Source: an uncultured Eggerthellaceae bacterium
GTDB taxonomy: Bacteria; Actinomycetota; Coriobacteriia; Coriobacteriales; Eggerthellaceae
NCBI GenBank assembly: GCA_910577495.1
Contig: CAJTML010000005.1
Location: forward strand, 31,954-46,437
Direction of reading: 5' to 3'
DNA length: 14,484 bases
Shown: one piece after another, positions 1 through 7,929 of the stretch
How positions within the stretch are numbered: position 1 is the first letter of the stretch
Layout of the letters: every line of letters starts with the position of its first letter
Notes under the pieces: generated by a model
Told to the model about the DNA's origin: nothing
What the model saw: only the letters and a program-made list of their open reading frames with translations
The model's database searches: none
Program-made: the position numbers and the translations under genes

Positions 1-3000
1 TATCTGGGCAACTATGTCTGTAACGACCTGAACTACAACGGCGTCCAAGACCTGCTTGAGCCAGGCGTTGAAGGTGTCACGGTCACGCTGGAGCAATACT
101 GGTGGAATCCGGCTTCAGGCACCTCGGGTGCTTGGGAGCTGGTGCCCGACCAAGAGTACCTGACGCAAACCACCAACCATGCTGGTCAGTATGTCTTCAA
201 GGGTCTGCGCACCTACGTGCCCGACCCGCTGGATCCTGACCCGAACAAGCTGGATGAGGATAAAGAGAAGTTCATCGCGGGTTATCGCCTGCGTATTGAC
301 CGCAAGACGTTTGCGGGCTTGACCACCACGTGGGGTACGACCATTCGCAACTCTGCGTATAACTCAGAGGGTCAAGATGACGAAAACGACTCTGACCTTC
401 GCTCCACTGAGCTGGTTGGTCCGTCAACCGAGACGCCGGGTGCAACTGAATTTACGCACTACTTTAATGAGTCGCAGGCTGGCCTTCGCGCTGATCTTGA
501 GACGGGTATTGGCCCGAACTCCATGATCGTGCTGGCAGGTCCTGCAACGGAAGAATCACAGGCAAATGACCTGAAGACCATCAGGATTTCTCCGGCGGTC
601 AGCTACACCTACGACCTCAACAACGCACAGCGTTATGAGATGTGGGACGCTGGTCTGGTTGAGGTGCCTGAGGCTGAGGTGACGGGTCGCGTATGGCATG
701 ACGCCAACTACGACGGTCTGCAAGCAAAAGAGACCGTAACCGATGAGGATTCGGGCGAGACCACCGAGGTGTGGGCGGCCGAAGAGCCAGGCATGCCGGG
801 CGAATGCGTCATCATGACTCAGTGGTACTTCAACCCCGATGAGGTCAACACCGACGGTAGCCACTGGTTCCAGAACATGAACTTTGGCATTGACGCTCGC
901 ACTGCGGGCAAGGTGCCGGATAGCTACGTTGCCGGTGACGGCAGCGCGGTTGATCCGCTGCTGGCAGTTGGCGAAGTTGGCGTGCTGACCGATGACGATG
1001 GCGTTTACAGCTTCAAGAACCTGCCGACGGCATACACCTCAGATGAGGGCGAGCAGTTCTTGGCAGCATATCGTGTTCGCTTGGCCAACATCCATGTTGA
1101 CTATGCGGCTGATACGGGTGCTGATGAGGACGTGCATTGGCTCTTGACGCGCAGCCATATGACGGGCAAAGACGGCGTTGAGGCTTCGCTTGCTATTGAC
1201 TCTGACGTGCTTGATAACGACACGCTGGCGCTGGTTAATGCCGACTACGTTGGCAAAGCTGGAGTGAACCGCCCGATTGACGGCCAGATCATCCTGGCTG
1301 CCAAGGCAAAGACGCTGCGCGCTGATCAGGTGTCACAGGTTGATGTTCCCGGACCGCAGGCTATGCCGGTTGATGCGGGCAGCGCAACGGTTACCTATGA
1401 CTGGCTGACTGTTCGCAACCTGGATGCTGAAGGCAATGCCGTGGTAGCTGGTGGTGACGCTGGTCAGCTGCCGCCGCCGCGCAACAGCATCGTGGGCGTT
1501 ATCTGGAACGACGTGAACAACGACGGTATCCAGGACAAGGATGAAAACGGCAAGCCGGTTGCTCCTGAGCTGGGCATCAATGGTCTGCGCGTCACCCTTG
1601 AGCGCTACGTGCCCGACCCGAACAACGAAGACGGCGACGGCGACGGTTGGAAGCGCGACCCGGATTGGTACAGCGACTGGACCAACGACCCGGATTATGA
1701 TCCGGCAACCGACCCGGCTGATCCGTGGGAGGCCTACGACCAGAATACGCAAAAGGGTATTGGTAGTGACCGTGCAGGCCATAGCCAAGAAACCCACCAG
1801 GATAACAATGCTGATGGCATTTGGGTAAACGGTGTGTATCGCTTCGATGATCTGCCCACGCAGCACATTGACGAGGCAACGGGCGAGCCGATCGTGTACG
1901 CCTATCGTGTACGCATCACGTCCAGCGACGACATTCGCCGTACCTACCTGATTGCGAAGTACCAGCAGGGTAGTGAGTGGAAAGACGACTCTGACCTTCG
2001 CTATACCGACGCTTACCTCATGAATGTTGATGAGGGACGCGAATACGACGTGCTGCTGGACGAGGCTACGGATCAGTCGTTTGCGGCGAACGTGGTTGAG
2101 TTTGCGCCGTCGAATAACCCGAACCAGACGGGCTCCACGCTCGGTCAGCGCTTCTCCACCGCGGCGCATCAGGCACAAGCGGTTATGGGCTTGGCGCAAG
2201 CGCTTGATTACGAGTACGACTTAGGTGCTGGCAACGACCGCGCATGGAACGACGGTGGTGCACTTGAACCGCCGAGCGCTCGCTTGGGTGGCTATGTCTG
2301 GCGCGACGACGACTACGACGGCATCATGGATGAGGGCGAAGAAGGCCTGGCCAACGTGAAGGTTCGCATTCAGCGCTGGTTCTATGAGGACGGCGCGTGG
2401 GTACGCGGCGGCGTGGACGAAGTCATGACCAACGACAAGGGCTACTACGAGCGTATTGAGCCGGCAGTTGTGCGTGGTGCCACCGACGTGAACATCACGT
2501 GTCTGGCTGGCTACACCATTGAAGTGGTGCACGATGAGGCTGACGGTGGCGTGGGCGACGTGCCGCCGACCCAGTACGAGCAGACCGATCCGGACAACCC
2601 GAATAAGAACACCGACGACGTGAACTCTAAGGTGCTGCGTATGTCCACCAACCCGGATGGACTCTACACCGATGGCAACCATGCAGTTCGCTGGTCGGCA
2701 ACCACCTCGGTTGGCAAGGACGGCATCCGCACGCTGGATGGTCGCATCGTATTGGCAGGCATTGCTGATAAAGATACGCCGACGCAGTACCAGGTGCGTG
2801 GTTTCGACGTAACTGAAAGCGCTGATGAGGTTCGTATGCATGCAGGATTCGGTCCGTTCCACAACTCTGACATTGTGGGCGTGATCTGGAACGATGCTGA
2901 CTACGACGGCATTCGCGAGCATGTGACGTCGCTGGATGGCAAGGGCGAAGTGAAGCCTGATCCTGAAGGCAAGGAGAAGGGTATTGCGGGCGTGCGCGTG

Positions 3001-5745
3001 GCGCTGACTCAATACCACCTGATCAATGGCAAGTGGGAGCAAAACCTTGACTTCGGCAGCGGACAAACGCCTGATGAGGGTGTTGAGCCGTCGTCGATGA
3101 TCGTGACCTCCAACGCGGATGGTATCTATAGGTTTACCGACCTGCCGGGCTACGTGAAGATTGGCGTGGACGATTACAGCATTGTGGCGTATCGCGTGCG
3201 TTTGCTGGATTCGCCGGTGGGCGCTGTGGTGACGAAGCATCACACGGCAGCGGCTACGATTCGCACCGACTCTGACCTGGTCAGCGAGGACGACAATGGC
3301 GTAGAGTTTGCCGTTGGCGAGCAGTATCGCAACAAGCTGAACAACACGCTGCGTGATGATGGATTCGTCATCCTGGCACGTGAGAAGCAAGAGACGCATC
3401 ATTCGCTCTACGAGGTATCGCTTGACGGCATCACGTATGACCCGATTGGCCCGGCCTTTGAAGAGCGCGGCGGTGACGCTGGATTTAGGTTGCCTCCGGG
3501 AACGCATATTGCTGGTCGTGTGTGGAGCGACAACGATCGCGACGGCATTGAAGGTGCTGGCGAAGCGGGCATCGGTGGCGTGAAGGTTGAGCTGACGCGC
3601 TACTGGTTCGACGGCGAGCTGGATGCAAATGGCAACCCGACGGGCACGGGCACGTGGGTCTATGATGACGCCTTTGTGGTGGAAGAGCCGATTGAGCCCG
3701 AGCCGAGCGAGCCGGTTGATCCTGAAGATCCTGACAATCCCGGTGAGGGCGAAGACCCGACCGACCCGGATAACCCCGGCGAGGGCGAGGATCCGACTGA
3801 TCCGGATAACCCCGGCGAGGGCGAAGATCCGACCGACCCGGATAACCCCGACAACCCGGTTGAGGGTGACGGCGGCGACGAAGGCGACGGCGAGGGCGAA
3901 GGCACCGAGGGTACCGAGCCGACCGAGCCGGCAACGCATGCCGAAGGCGACGCTGACGGTGATGGCGACGGTACTGGTGACGGCACCGAGCCTGGTGAGC
4001 CGACTGAGCCTGGTGATGGCGACGACGGCGACGTAACCGACCCGACGGATCCGATCGACCCGGATAATCCGGACGACCCCGATCCTGACGAGCCGCAGAC
4101 GCCGACTGAGCCGACGCCTGAGTTCCGCATTGTGCCGGTAAGCATGCTGACCAATGCCGACGGCACCTATAGCTTCGACAACTTGGAAGCAACCAAGAAG
4201 ATCACCGAGGAAGACGGCACCGAGCGCATCGTGGTGTACGGCTACCGCGTGAATATTCCGTCGCTGCCGAGCGGCTATAGCGTGACCAAGCAAAACGTTG
4301 GCACGGATGGCACGGTTGACTCTGATTTGGATGAAGAGAACACGCGTGTGGTTCCCGACAACCCAACAAATGGCCTGATCGTGCTGACCACCGTGGCACA
4401 GCCCGACGAGGACGAGAAGGTATTGGTACCCAACGGACCGGGCGGCAAGACGTGGTCGCTGGCTGGTTTGGTATCAAGTGATGACAACGATGCTGGTTTG
4501 ATTCCTGAGCAGGCCATGGCAATTGATGGTCATGTTTGGAACGACCAGAACAAGAACGGTTTGCAGGACGCCGACGAGGCACTGCTGCCGGGCATGAAGA
4601 TTCGCCTTGAGCGCCAGACGATTACCGAGGATCTGGATGCGTTGCAGTGGCTTGGCTGGACGCTGACCGACGGTGCGTTTGGTAGTAGCTTGAACAATGA
4701 CGGCGAACCGCTTGAGAAGGCGGAACGCAAGGATCCGAATGCGCCGGTTGAAGAGCCCGAGGATCCGTCCGAGCCGACCGATCCTGAGGATCCGGACAAC
4801 CCGGACAACCCGGATAACCCTGGTGAGGGCGAAGACCCGGTCGACCCCGACAACCCAGATAATCCTGGTGAGGGCGACGGTGAGGGCGACGGCACCGAGG
4901 GCACCGACCCGGTTGACCCGGCTGCTCCGGCAACGCATGCCGAGGGCGATGCTGCGGGCACCGAGCCGACCGAGCCTGAGGCACCGGCTGATCCCGAGGC
5001 GCCGACCGATCCTTCGACACCTGAAGAACCGGGTACGCCTGAGGAGCCGACCGAGCCCGAAGAGCCGCCAGCCCCGCTGGAGCGCTTGGAAGACGACGGC
5101 ATCCTGCACACGGGCGAGTGGACCGAGGTTGCGACCACCACGTCTGGCCTGCTGGGCTACTACAGCTTCACCGGTCTGGACTTGGCTGACGACGAAGGTC
5201 ATGCGTACCGTTATCGCATCCGCATGGATAAGCCTGACGGAACGTATTACGTGCCGGTCTCGGTTGGCAGCGATGACAACCTGGATAACGACTGGGCTCA
5301 CCTGAATGTTTTGGGCGAACTGACGCCTGAGGCACACGGTGTTACGCATGCGATGGATGCGTGCCTGGTTCGCGGCAAAGAGCCGAACGCGTATGGTCAG
5401 GTGTTCACGATCAGCGCGCCGCAGAACTGGACGCGTGATGAGGGTCGCGCGGTTGACCTGGGTCTTGCTTATCCTGATCCGGACGAGCCCGAGCCAGAAG
5501 AGCCCGAGCCGCAAGTGCCCGAGGATCCAGATGAGCCTGAGACGCCGGCCATTGATGAGCCGACGCCGGATGCGCCGTCGCCGCTGATTCTGAAGCTGCT
5601 GCCGAAGACGGGCGATCCGCTCTGGACCTTGAAGCTGATGCTTGGTCTGGTGGCGCTGGTGGCTGGTATCGTGGCGCTGGTTGCATATCGTCGCAAAAAG
5701 CGTCGCGATGAGGAAGAAAAAGAGTCTTCTCGCAAGGACGATTAA
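1..5745 (+). CDS. Giant LPxTG-anchored surface protein with SdrD-B-like repeats (5' end missing)
   Basis: The reading frame is open from base 1, so the start and signal peptide lie upstream; 1,914 residues are visible. At least seven SdrD-B/Cna-B-like units begin near visible residues 2, 229, 497, 762, 958, 1170 and 1508. Each starts with a Gly-x-Val-Trp-like strand and an EF-hand-like loop (for example DVNNDGIQDKDE), followed by 'TNxDGxYxFxxL', 'YRVRI' and 'DSDL' segments. Units 6 and 7 carry long acidic Pro/Asp/Gly/Glu inserts. The C-terminus has a complete sorting signal: LPKTGD, a hydrophobic segment of about 22 residues, then a Lys/Arg-rich tail. From family knowledge this is a sortase-anchored wall protein whose B units form rigid, calcium-stabilised rods. 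A role as adhesin or stalk is inferred; the ligand-binding head would be in the missing N-terminal part. No sortase gene is in the window. The next gene is convergent, so this is the last gene of its transcript. Confidence 0.93.
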   Translation, partial: YLGNYVCNDLNYNGVQDLLEPGVEGVTVTLEQYWWNPASGTSGAWELVPDQEYLTQTTNHAGQYVFKGLRTYVPDPLDPDPNKLDEDKEKFIAGYRLRIDRKTFAGLTTTWGTTIRNSAYNSEGQDDENDSDLRSTELVGPSTETPGATEFTHYFNESQAGLRADLETGIGPNSMIVLAGPATEESQANDLKTIRISPAVSYTYDLNNAQRYEMWDAGLVEVPEAEVTGRVWHDANYDGLQAKETVTDEDSGETTEVWAAEEPGMPGECVIMTQWYFNPDEVNTDGSHWFQNMNFGIDARTAGKVPDSYVAGDGSAVDPLLAVGEVGVLTDDDGVYSFKNLPTAYTSDEGEQFLAAYRVRLANIHVDYAADTGADEDVHWLLTRSHMTGKDGVEASLAIDSDVLDNDTLALVNADYVGKAGVNRPIDGQIILAAKAKTLRADQVSQVDVPGPQAMPVDAGSATVTYDWLTVRNLDAEGNAVVAGGDAGQLPPPRNSIVGVIWNDVNNDGIQDKDENGKPVAPELGINGLRVTLERYVPDPNNEDGDGDGWKRDPDWYSDWTNDPDYDPATDPADPWEAYDQNTQKGIGSDRAGHSQETHQDNNADGIWVNGVYRFDDLPTQHIDEATGEPIVYAYRVRITSSDDIRRTYLIAKYQQGSEWKDDSDLRYTDAYLMNVDEGREYDVLLDEATDQSFAANVVEFAPSNNPNQTGSTLGQRFSTAAHQAQAVMGLAQALDYEYDLGAGNDRAWNDGGALEPPSARLGGYVWRDDDYDGIMDEGEEGLANVKVRIQRWFYEDGAWVRGGVDEVMTNDKGYYERIEPAVVRGATDVNITCLAGYTIEVVHDEADGGVGDVPPTQYEQTDPDNPNKNTDDVNSKVLRMSTNPDGLYTDGNHAVRWSATTSVGKDGIRTLDGRIVLAGIADKDTPTQYQVRGFDVTESADEVRMHAGFGPFHNSDIVGVIWNDADYDGIREHVTSLDGKGEVKPDPEGKEKGIAGVRVALTQYHLINGKWEQNLDFGSGQTPDEGVEPSSMIVTSNADGIYRFTDLPGYVKIGVDDYSIVAYRVRLLDSPVGAVVTKHHTAAATIRTDSDLVSEDDNGVEFAVGEQYRNKLNNTLRDDGFVILAREKQETHHSLYEVSLDGITYDPIGPAFEERGGDAGFRLPPGTHIAGRVWSDNDRDGIEGAGEAGIGGVKVELTRYWFDGELDANGNPTGTGTWVYDDAFVVEEPIEPEPSEPVDPEDPDNPGEGEDPTDPDNPGEGEDPTDPDNPGEGEDPTDPDNPDNPVEGDGGDEGDGEGEGTEGTEPTEPATHAEGDADGDGDGTGDGTEPGEPTEPGDGDDGDVTDPTDPIDPDNPDDPDPDEPQTPTEPTPEFRIVPVSMLTNADGTYSFDNLEATKKITEEDGTERIVVYGYRVNIPSLPSGYSVTKQNVGTDGTVDSDLDEENTRVVPDNPTNGLIVLTTVAQPDEDEKVLVPNGPGGKTWSLAGLVSSDDNDAGLIPEQAMAIDGHVWNDQNKNGLQDADEALLPGMKIRLERQTITEDLDALQWLGWTLTDGAFGSSLNNDGEPLEKAERKDPNAPVEEPEDPSEPTDPEDPDNPDNPDNPGEGEDPVDPDNPDNPGEGDGEGDGTEGTDPVDPAAPATHAEGDAAGTEPTEPEAPADPEAPTDPSTPEEPGTPEEPTEPEEPPAPLERLEDDGILHTGEWTEVATTTSGLLGYYSFTGLDLADDEGHAYRYRIRMDKPDGTYYVPVSVGSDDNLDNDWAHLNVLGELTPEAHGVTHAMDACLVRGKEPNAYGQVFTISAPQNWTRDEGRAVDLGLAYPDPDEPEPEEPEPQVPEDPDEPETPAIDEPTPDAPSPLILKLLPKTGDPLWTLKLMLGLVALVAGIVALVAYRRKKRRDEEEKESSRKDD
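3682..4122 (+). repeat. Acidic low-complexity insert in unit 6 of the surface protein
   Basis: About 147 codons (visible residues 1228-1374) are almost wholly Asp, Glu, Pro, Gly, Thr and Asn. They interrupt a B-like unit between its first strand pair (ending near TGTWVYDDAF) and its 'MLTNADGTYSF' segment. Composition predicts an extended, highly negative spacer. It contains the 36-bp tandem repeat and a PATHAEGDA segment that recurs in the unit 7 insert. Confidence 0.85.
3727..3849 (+). repeat. 36-bp in-frame tandem repeat (DPDNPGEGEDPT)
   Basis: Three full copies (3727-3762, 3763-3798, 3799-3834) and a partial fourth encode a 12-residue unit, Asp-Pro-Asp-Asn-Pro-Gly-Glu-Gly-Glu-Asp-Pro-Thr, with copies differing mostly at third codon positions. 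It lies in the acidic insert of unit 6 of the surface protein. Because the period is a multiple of three, copy-number changes would keep the frame open. The synonymous differences suggest either age or selection on protein rather than a very recent expansion. Confidence 0.9.
4741..5076 (+). repeat. Acidic low-complexity insert in unit 7 of the surface protein
   Basis: About 112 codons (visible residues 1581-1692) are rich in Pro, Glu, Asp, Gly and Ala, with imperfect DNPDNPGEGE repeats and a second PATHAEGDA segment (4927-4953). The insert sits at the corresponding place of the next B-like unit, before its 'GLLGYYSFTGL' segment. It resembles the unit 6 insert but is more Ala/Pro-rich in its second half. 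Confidence 0.85.
5599..5706 (+). other. LPxTG sortase sorting signal and membrane anchor
   Basis: LPKTG is encoded at 5599-5613, followed by Asp-Pro, a hydrophobic stretch from about 5620 to 5685, and a positively charged tail (YRRKKRR). This is the standard three-part cell-wall sorting signal. Sortase is expected to cut between Thr and Gly and link the protein to peptidoglycan. It shows a Gram-positive wall. Confidence 0.95.
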
Positions 5746-5748
5746 ACG

Positions 5749-5809
5749 CAGACAATTCTGCCTGTTGGTTGTCTGGCGTGGTCTGGCGAAGCTTGCTAGG
5801 AGCTAAGCT
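5749..5809. terminator. Possible bidirectional terminator between convergent genes
   Basis: The 57-bp gap holds two inverted repeats. CAGACAA (5749-5755) pairs with TTGTCTG (5769-5775) across a 13-nt loop. AGCTTGCT (5790-5797) pairs with AGCTAAGCT (5801-5809), giving 8 bp with one bulged base and a 3-nt loop; this one overlaps the stop of the minus-strand gene. Neither has a clear T-run on either strand, so intrinsic termination is uncertain. The convergent position is the main support. Confidence 0.35.
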
Positions 5810-6681
5810 GGCTTGTTAATCTGGCGAACTTGCCAAAAAGCAACAGCACTTGCTGCGGCAACGTTGAGCGAATCAACGCCGTGCGCCATGGGGATTTTCA
5901 CCGTGTAATCACACCGGGCAATCGTGTGCTCTGAGAGCCCTTCGCCTTCGGTGCCCAGTACGAGGGCAAGTTTGTCGGTGCGCGTAAGGCATGGGTCATC
6001 CAGGGGGATGGAATCATCGGTCAGCGCCATGGCGGCCACGCGAAAACCGCACTCATGCAGCAGCGGAATTCCCGTTTCGCTCCATCCGCCTGCACGGGCA
6101 ACGTTGCCATGCTTTGCGCTGCCTTCCACGTCGGTTCCAATGTATGCCCACGGAATCTGAAATACGGCTCCCATTGAAACGCGCAACGCGCGCCGATAGA
6201 GCGGGTCATAACAACCAGGCGTTACGAGCACCGCATCCATGCCAAGGGCGGCAGCGCTTCGAAATATTGCGCCCACGTTGGTGTGGTTCGTGATGTCTTC
6301 CAAGATGGCCACCCGATGCGCCTGCTCAAGCACATCGCGCGTGTCACGGGGAGCTGGCCGATAAAACGCTGCAAGTGCTCCGCGCGTGAGATCAAATCCA
6401 GTCAGCTGTGCAAGTTCCTCGCGAGGCGCCACGTAGATGGGCGCTTCTGGCCACAGTGCTTCAAAGCGTGCGATGAGATCTGCGTGCGTGGTTGCGCGGT
6501 GCGCTTCAAGCAGCAACGACTGCGGGCGAAGTCCCGCATCCAGTGCTCGCTCAATAACCTTGGCTGATTCGACAATGCAAATACCCTGCTCAGGCTCAAG
6601 TTTTGAGCGCAAGGCAACATCGGTTAAGCGCGCATAGACATCAAGACGCGCGTCGTCTAAGACCTCAAGATGCGTAAGCAT
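5803..6681 (-). CDS. TrmH/SpoU-family RNA 2'-O-methyltransferase
   Basis: This 292-residue protein is predicted to transfer a methyl group from S-adenosylmethionine to a ribose 2'-OH of rRNA or tRNA in the cytoplasm. The first 110 residues look like the L30e-like substrate-binding domain of SpoU proteins (ICIVESAKVIERALDAGL at 34-51). The SPOUT domain carries all three motifs: motif 1 with Asn135 and Arg141 in NVGAIFR, motif 2 LVLGTEGEGL at 240-249, and motif 3 IPMAHGVDSLNVAAA at 263-277. These form the trefoil-knot SAM site and the dimer interface. It is the last gene of a three-gene operon, 8 bp after the hydrolase gene. The ATG is preceded by GAGGA at a rather long distance, so coupling to the upstream gene is likely. 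The RNA target cannot be told from sequence. Confidence 0.93.
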   Translation of the reverse strand: MLTHLEVLDDARLDVYARLTDVALRSKLEPEQGICIVESAKVIERALDAGLRPQSLLLEAHRATTHADLIARFEALWPEAPIYVAPREELAQLTGFDLTRGALAAFYRPAPRDTRDVLEQAHRVAILEDITNHTNVGAIFRSAAALGMDAVLVTPGCYDPLYRRALRVSMGAVFQIPWAYIGTDVEGSAKHGNVARAGGWSETGIPLLHECGFRVAAMALTDDSIPLDDPCLTRTDKLALVLGTEGEGLSEHTIARCDYTVKIPMAHGVDSLNVAAASAVAFWQVRQINKPA

Positions 6682-6689
6682 AATGGCAG

Positions 6690-7340
6690 TTAATCCTCGT
6701 TGGCAAATTCGACCATCTCAGCGCGTACGTCGTTGACTACGTCGGGAACCAGGGTGGTTCCGTGATCCAAAAATTCGTCGCTGCTGAAAATATGGGCGCC
6801 AATCGTGCGCATATCATCAATGTTGGCGGCTTGAACTTCGGGCGTGCGCGATGAGGTGCAATCCTCTAAAACAGCAACATTGTAGTCAAGGGAGAGCGCA
6901 TCGTAGCAGGTGGTGCGAATGCAATTCGGCGTGGTGGTGCCCATGAGTACCACGCACGTCACGCCAAGGCGGCGAAGCAGCAGGTCAAGTTTGGTGGCGA
7001 AAAATGCCGAGAAGCGCGGCTTGGTGATGCGATATTCGCCATCAATTGGTGCAAGCGGTGCCACCTCGTTTCCCGAGCTGAGGTTTTCGCACGCTGCTGA
7101 GAGCGGCTTACCATCGGCTGCCCAGACGGCATAGCGCACTGCTTCCACGTCCGAGCCATCGGCAGCATATTCCCTGGTGACGTGCACGATAGGCATCTGA
7201 AGCTCACGCGCTTTGGCAAGAACGGCAGCACAGGTCTCAACGGTGTCGGCGGCTCCTTTGATGCACAGTGGCGAAGACGGCTCAACAAAGCCATATTGCA
7301 TGTCGATAATGAGAAGTGCTGCTTGTTTAGGGGAAATCAT
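6690..7340 (-). CDS. Isochorismatase-family cysteine hydrolase
   Basis: This 216-residue protein has the family's catalytic triad in the expected order: Asp13 in LLIIDMQ, Lys107 in ITKPRFSAF, and Cys140 in GTTTPNCIRTT. The Thr-rich turn before the cysteine matches the conserved cis-peptide loop. Members hydrolyse amides, carbamoyl groups or the isochorismate vinyl ether through a Rossmann-like fold. The Asp-x-His metal site of true nicotinamidases is not visible. The 'VHVTREY...GSDVEAVR' stretch is more like the carbamoylsarcosine-amidase/RutB branch, but the substrate is unknown. A strong Shine-Dalgarno (AAGGAG, complement of 7346-7351) sits 5 nt before the ATG. The gene is the middle of a three-gene operon: 12 bp after the membrane protein gene and 8 bp before the methyltransferase gene. 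Nothing ties its activity to either neighbour. Confidence 0.92.
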   Translation of the reverse strand: MISPKQAALLIIDMQYGFVEPSSPLCIKGAADTVETCAAVLAKARELQMPIVHVTREYAADGSDVEAVRYAVWAADGKPLSAACENLSSGNEVAPLAPIDGEYRITKPRFSAFFATKLDLLLRRLGVTCVVLMGTTTPNCIRTTCYDALSLDYNVAVLEDCTSSRTPEVQAANIDDMRTIGAHIFSSDEFLDHGTTLVPDVVNDVRAEMVEFANED

Positions 7341-7352
7341 AGCTGCTCCTTG

Positions 7353-7847
7353 CTACTGAGATGTATTACTGAGGCGCGTTTTGGTGCGTCGTCGTTCCCA
7401 TGAAAACCAGATGAATGTTGCACCCATAAGAAGAAGTCCAACACCATCGAATATGACGAATCGCGCGATGCTTGCACTCAAGATTTCATATCCGACGCTG
7501 GGAAGGTTTGCCCAGATCAGGCATTCGCCCACCAGACCAACCAGCTGCTGGATAAGCACCACGACCCCAAGCGAATAAAACGAATCCGGGCGAACTATAA
7601 CCGCGGGGTAGGTGACATTCCACATCAGAAATGCCACGCCGATGCCTGCGACGGCAGCTTGCCCTGAAACGCCACTGAGCTGATAAGCGGGTGCGAAACC
7701 ATCAGGCCAGATAATGAAAGAAATCGCGCATTGCACGTTAATCAAAAAGACGAACAAAAAGCTCACACGAACCGCCCAACGCGCGCAGCGCAGTCGAGTG
7801 GATTGCGCGGCGGAGTTGGTGGGCGTGTGTGCGGAGTCGTTCGACAT
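7353..7847 (-). CDS. Small four-helix membrane protein, unknown function
   Basis: I do not recognise a function for this 164-residue protein. A hydrophilic, Ser/Thr/Arg-containing N-terminus of about 24 residues is followed by four hydrophobic segments near residues 25-46, 61-82, 92-112 and 128-149, then a basic tail (WERRRTKTR). The linker after helix 1 (WPDGFAPAYQLSGVSGQ) is rich in Gly, Pro and aromatics and may be conserved in relatives. No catalytic or metal motif is evident. The start is supported by AAAGGA (complement of 7856-7861), 8 nt before the ATG. It is first in the minus-strand operon and is divergent from mazG. A membrane location is confident; a role is not. Confidence 0.85.
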   Translation of the reverse strand: MSNDSAHTPTNSAAQSTRLRCARWAVRVSFLFVFLINVQCAISFIIWPDGFAPAYQLSGVSGQAAVAGIGVAFLMWNVTYPAVIVRPDSFYSLGVVVLIQQLVGLVGECLIWANLPSVGYEILSASIARFVIFDGVGLLLMGATFIWFSWERRRTKTRLSNTSQ

Positions 7848-7895
7848 TTTTGCTGTCCTTTCGTTACATCAAAGGATAGCACGCACCCAAGACGT

Positions 7896-7901
7896 TATAC
7901 T
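7896..7901 (+). promoter_or_regulatory. Candidate -10 box for mazG operon
   Basis: TATACT, a near-consensus sigma-A -10 hexamer, ends 28 nt before the preferred TTG start of mazG. Transcription would then start near 7908, downstream of the in-frame ATG at 7903, which argues against that ATG. No good -35 hexamer is seen at the usual distance. The 82-bp gap must also hold the promoter of the divergent operon, so the two may overlap. Confidence 0.5.
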
Positions 7902-7917
7902 GATGGCGAAGTTGTTG

Positions 7918-7923
7918 AAAGGA
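7918..7923 (+). promoter_or_regulatory. Ribosome binding site deciding the TTG start of mazG
   Basis: AAAGGA lies 6 nt before TTG at 7930. The alternative in-frame ATG at 7903 has no purine-rich site in front of it, and it overlaps the likely -10 box region. The TTG is therefore preferred. Confidence 0.7.
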
Positions 7924-7929
7924 AACGTT

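Noticed and set aside
3727..3849. CRISPR-like regular repeat
   Set aside because: The copies are directly adjacent with no spacers and lie in frame inside a coding sequence.
3660..4166. Minus-strand Ser/Gly/Pro/Val-rich open frames (also 4530-5141) resembling secreted repeat proteins
   Set aside because: They are reverse complements of the acidic repeats (for example Asp-Pro codons read as Gly-Ser). No start signal or independent support was seen.
2221..4293. A 690-codon open frame on the minus strand inside the surface protein gene
   Set aside because: Its product is Arg/Val/Ala-rich with no domain, and it is the mirror of the DPDNP/EGE repeat codons and strong codon bias of the plus-strand gene, which rarely gives stop codons on the opposite strand. 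The plus frame carries clear repeat units and a sorting signal.
6690..7340. Nicotinamidase (pncA) assignment
   Set aside because: The triad is shared with the wider superfamily, but the Asp-x-His metal-binding set of nicotinamidases is not visible.
7714..7902. Longer mazG starting upstream, up to 72 residues more
   Set aside because: It would overlap the divergent membrane protein gene, lacks a ribosome site and adds no MazG-like sequence. The TTG at 7930 has a well-placed AAAGGA.
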